Source of the DNA: Cryobacterium cheniae
GTDB taxonomy: Bacteria; Actinomycetota; Actinomycetes; Actinomycetales; Microbacteriaceae
Direction: 5' to 3'
DNA length: 64,000 nucleotides
NCBI RefSeq assembly: GCF_004403395.1
Contig: NZ_SOGN01000063.1
Coordinates: forward strand, 1-64,000
Positions 61,962 to 64,000 of this stretch are shown here, one piece after another. Made by a program: the position numbers and the translations under genes. How positions within the stretch are numbered: the first letter of the stretch is position 1; every line of letters begins with the position of its first letter. The notes beneath the pieces were generated by a model. It saw only the letters and a list, made by a program, of their open reading frames with translations. It did not search any database and was not told where the DNA came from.

Positions 61962-64000
61962 CTACGCCTCGGTCGAAACCGGTGCGTCCTCGGTGCCGGC
62001 CTCGGCCGACTCGTCGAGGACCGGGGCGAGCGACAGCTTGCCACGGTCGTCAATCTTGGTGATCTCTACGAGGACCTTCTGGCCCACGCCGAGCACGTCT
62101 TCGACGTTCTCGACCCGCTTGCCACCGGCGAGCTTGCGCACCTCGCTGATGTGCAGCAGTCCGTCCTTGCCCGGGAGCAGGGAAACGAAGGCGCCGAACG
62201 CGGCGATCTTGACGACGGTTCCGAGGAACTGCTCGCCGATCTCCGGGTTGGTCGGGTTCGCGATGGCGTTGACCTGGGCGCGAGCGGCCTCGGCCGACGG
62301 TCCGTCGACGGCGCCGATGTAAACCGTGCCGTCTTCCTCGATCGAGATGTCGGCACCGGTCGTGTCCTGGATCGCGTTGATCGTCTTGCCCTTCGGGCCG
62401 ATCAGCTCGCCGATCTTGTCGACGGGGATCTGCACGCTGATCACGCGGGGCGCGGTCGGTGCCATCTCGTCGGGACGGTCGATGGCGGCGTTCAGCACGG
62501 CCAGGATGGTCGCGCGGGCGTCCTTGGCCTGGGTGAGCGCGCCGGCGAGAACGGATGCCGGGATGCCGTCGAGCTTTGTGTCGAGCTGGATCGCGGTGAC
62601 GAACTCGCTCGTGCCGGCGACCTTGAAGTCCATGTCGCCGAGGGCGTCTTCGGCGCCGAGGATGTCGGTGAGAGCCGCGTAGCGGGTCTGGCCGTCAACG
62701 GTGTCGGAGATGAGGCCCATGGCGATGCCGGCAACGGGTGCGCGCAGCGGCACCCCGGCGTTGAGCAGCGACAGGGTCGAGGCGCAGACGGAACCCATCG
62801 AGGTGGATCCGTTGGAGCTGAGCGCTTCGGAGACCTGACGGATGGCGTAGGGGAACTCCTCCCGCGTCGGCAGCACGGGGACCAGGGCACGCTCAGCGAG
62901 CGCTCCGTGGCCGATCTCGCGGCGCTTCGGCGTTCCGACCCGGCCGGTTTCACCGGTCGAGTAGGGCGGGAAGTTGTAGTTGTGCATGTAGCGCTTCTTG
63001 GTGACCGGGCTCAGGGAGTCGATCGTCTGCTCGAGCTTGAGCATGTTCAGCGTGGTGACACCCAGGATCTGGGTCTCGCCGCGCTGGAAGATCGCCGAAC
63101 CGTGGACGCGCGGGATGATGGCGACCTCGGCGTCGAGCGGGCGGATGTCCGCGAGCCCCCGACCGTCGATGCGGATGCCCTCGTTGAGGACGCGTGAGCG
63201 CACGACGAGCTTGGTGACCGACTTGTACGCGGCGGACACCTGGTTGTTCGCGCCGGCGTCGAGCCGGCCGGCGTCGACCTGGGCAGCGATGGCTTCCTTG
63301 ACGGATGCCTTGAGTGCGTCATCCGCATTCTGGCGTTCGATCTTGTCGGCGATCTGGTAGACACCCTTGAGCTGGTCGTACGCGAGAGCGGCGACGGCGT
63401 CGTAGGTGGCCGGCTGGTAGGACGGGAACACCGGGTAGGCGCCGGTCGGCTTGGCGGCCGAGGCGGCAACCTTCTGCTGCGCTTCGATGAGCTGCTTGAT
63501 GAAGGGCTTCGAGGCTTCGATGCCCTCGGCGATGACCTCTTCGTTCGGCTTGATGGCGCCGCCCTTGATCAGGTCCCAGGCGTTGTCGGTGGCTTCGGCT
63601 TCGATCATCATGATCGCGACATCCTGCGCGCCGTTGGCGTCGGTCACCACGCGGCCGGCGACGACCATGCTGAAGACGGCGTCAACGATCTGCGAGTGCT
63701 TCGGGAAGGCAACCCACTGGCCGGAGCCGTTCTCGTCGGGGATCAGGGCGACGCGAACGCCACCGATCGGGCCCGAGAAGGGGAGGCCGGCGAGCTGGGT
63801 CGACATCGACGCCGCGTTGATCGCGAGCACGTCGTAGTACTCGTCGGGCGCGATGGCCAGAACGGTGACGACGACCTGGATCTCGTTGCGGAGTCCGTCG
63901 ACGAACGACGGGCGCAGCGGCCGGTCGATCAGACGGCAGGTGAGGATCGCCTCGGTCGACGGGCGGCCTTCGCGACGGAAGAAGCTGCCCGGGATACGTC
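61962..64000 (-). CDS. pnp: Polynucleotide phosphorylase, 5' end beyond window
   Basis: 3'-5' exoribonuclease/polymerase; the visible 679 codons lack the N-terminus. The RNase PH domain segments [20 protein letters not shown] and [15 protein letters not shown] are present. The second core domain, a KH domain ([12 protein letters not shown]) and a C-terminal S1 domain ([19 protein letters not shown]) follow in order. In Streptomyces this gene lies next to the M16 peptidase gene, which here is 28 kb to the left on the same strand. Its 3' side has a strong terminator. Confidence 0.96.
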   Translation of the reverse strand, partial: RIPGSFFRREGRPSTEAILTCRLIDRPLRPSFVDGLRNEIQVVVTVLAIAPDEYYDVLAINAASMSTQLAGLPFSGPIGGVRVALIPDENGSGQWVAFPKHSQIVDAVFSMVVAGRVVTDANGAQDVAIMMIEAEATDNAWDLIKGGAIKPNEEVIAEGIEASKPFIKQLIEAQQKVAASAAKPTGAYPVFPSYQPATYDAVAALAYDQLKGVYQIADKIERQNADDALKASVKEAIAAQVDAGRLDAGANNQVSAAYKSVTKLVVRSRVLNEGIRIDGRGLADIRPLDAEVAIIPRVHGSAIFQRGETQILGVTTLNMLKLEQTIDSLSPVTKKRYMHNYNFPPYSTGETGRVGTPKRREIGHGALAERALVPVLPTREEFPYAIRQVSEALSSNGSTSMGSVCASTLSLLNAGVPLRAPVAGIAMGLISDTVDGQTRYAALTDILGAEDALGDMDFKVAGTSEFVTAIQLDTKLDGIPASVLAGALTQAKDARATILAVLNAAIDRPDEMAPTAPRVISVQIPVDKIGELIGPKGKTINAIQDTTGADISIEEDGTVYIGAVDGPSAEAARAQVNAIANPTNPEIGEQFLGTVVKIAAFGAFVSLLPGKDGLLHISEVRKLAGGKRVENVEDVLGVGQKVLVEITKIDDRGKLSLAPVLDESAEAGTEDAPVSTEA

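Overview
The window is a GC-rich actinobacterial chromosome segment. The protein sequences and gene order fit Microbacteriaceae (Leifsonia/Cryobacterium-like); the genus is not certain. No tRNA, rRNA, CRISPR array, transposase, integrase or phage gene was seen. Two genes run off the ends: an Lhr-type helicase at the left (3' part missing) and polynucleotide phosphorylase at the right (5' part missing).

Positions 1-33515 hold the classic actinobacterial housekeeping block, mostly on the minus strand: lhr, sseB-like, hisA/priA-hisH-hisB-hisC; a LysM protein divergent from lexA with three LexA boxes between them; metF; hflX divergent from an RsmC-like methyltransferase; miaB-miaA-dapF; recA-recX with a LexA box; DUF3046; clgR; ftsK-pgsA-cinA; RNase J, dapA and thyX; thioredoxin/DUF4395, OsmC and an epimerase; dapB; and an M16 peptidase. 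Together these cover histidine, lysine/peptidoglycan and thymidylate synthesis, tRNA modification, DNA repair and the SOS response.

Positions 33516-61961 separate the M16 peptidase from pnp, genes that sit side by side in many actinobacteria such as Streptomyces. This 28.4-kb segment carries an aldo/keto reductase, release factor 3, a class A penicillin-binding protein, a second RNase J and a glutathione peroxidase. It also carries a leucine/branched-chain catabolic cluster: MCC-type carboxylase subunits, acyl-CoA dehydrogenase, MaoC and CitE with a divergent TetR, then a branched-chain 2-oxoacid dehydrogenase operon with a divergent Lrp-type regulator. Its gene order resembles Mycobacterium tuberculosis Rv2495c-Rv2506. 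The segment ends with a six-gene operon (54004-61228) for a membrane complex related to group 4 hydrogenases and complex I.

The six-gene operon is the most unusual system here. Its order and protein sizes match M. tuberculosis Rv0082-Rv0087, and an adjacent ArsR-family regulator closely resembles Rv0081. The large subunit has lost all four cysteines that would hold nickel, and the small subunit has Asn where the fourth cluster cysteine is expected. The antiporter-like membrane subunits keep their ion-channel Glu/Lys residues. It should therefore be an ion-translocating, hydrogenase-related (Ehr-type) complex that is not a hydrogenase; its substrate is unknown. It is driven by a near-consensus promoter in a strikingly AT-rich patch.

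At the DNA level the window also has a dispersed intergenic palindromic element (36575-36654 and 61799-61862), a separate long palindrome upstream of lhr, and several short tandem repeats whose unit is a whole number of codons, lying inside or beside genes.
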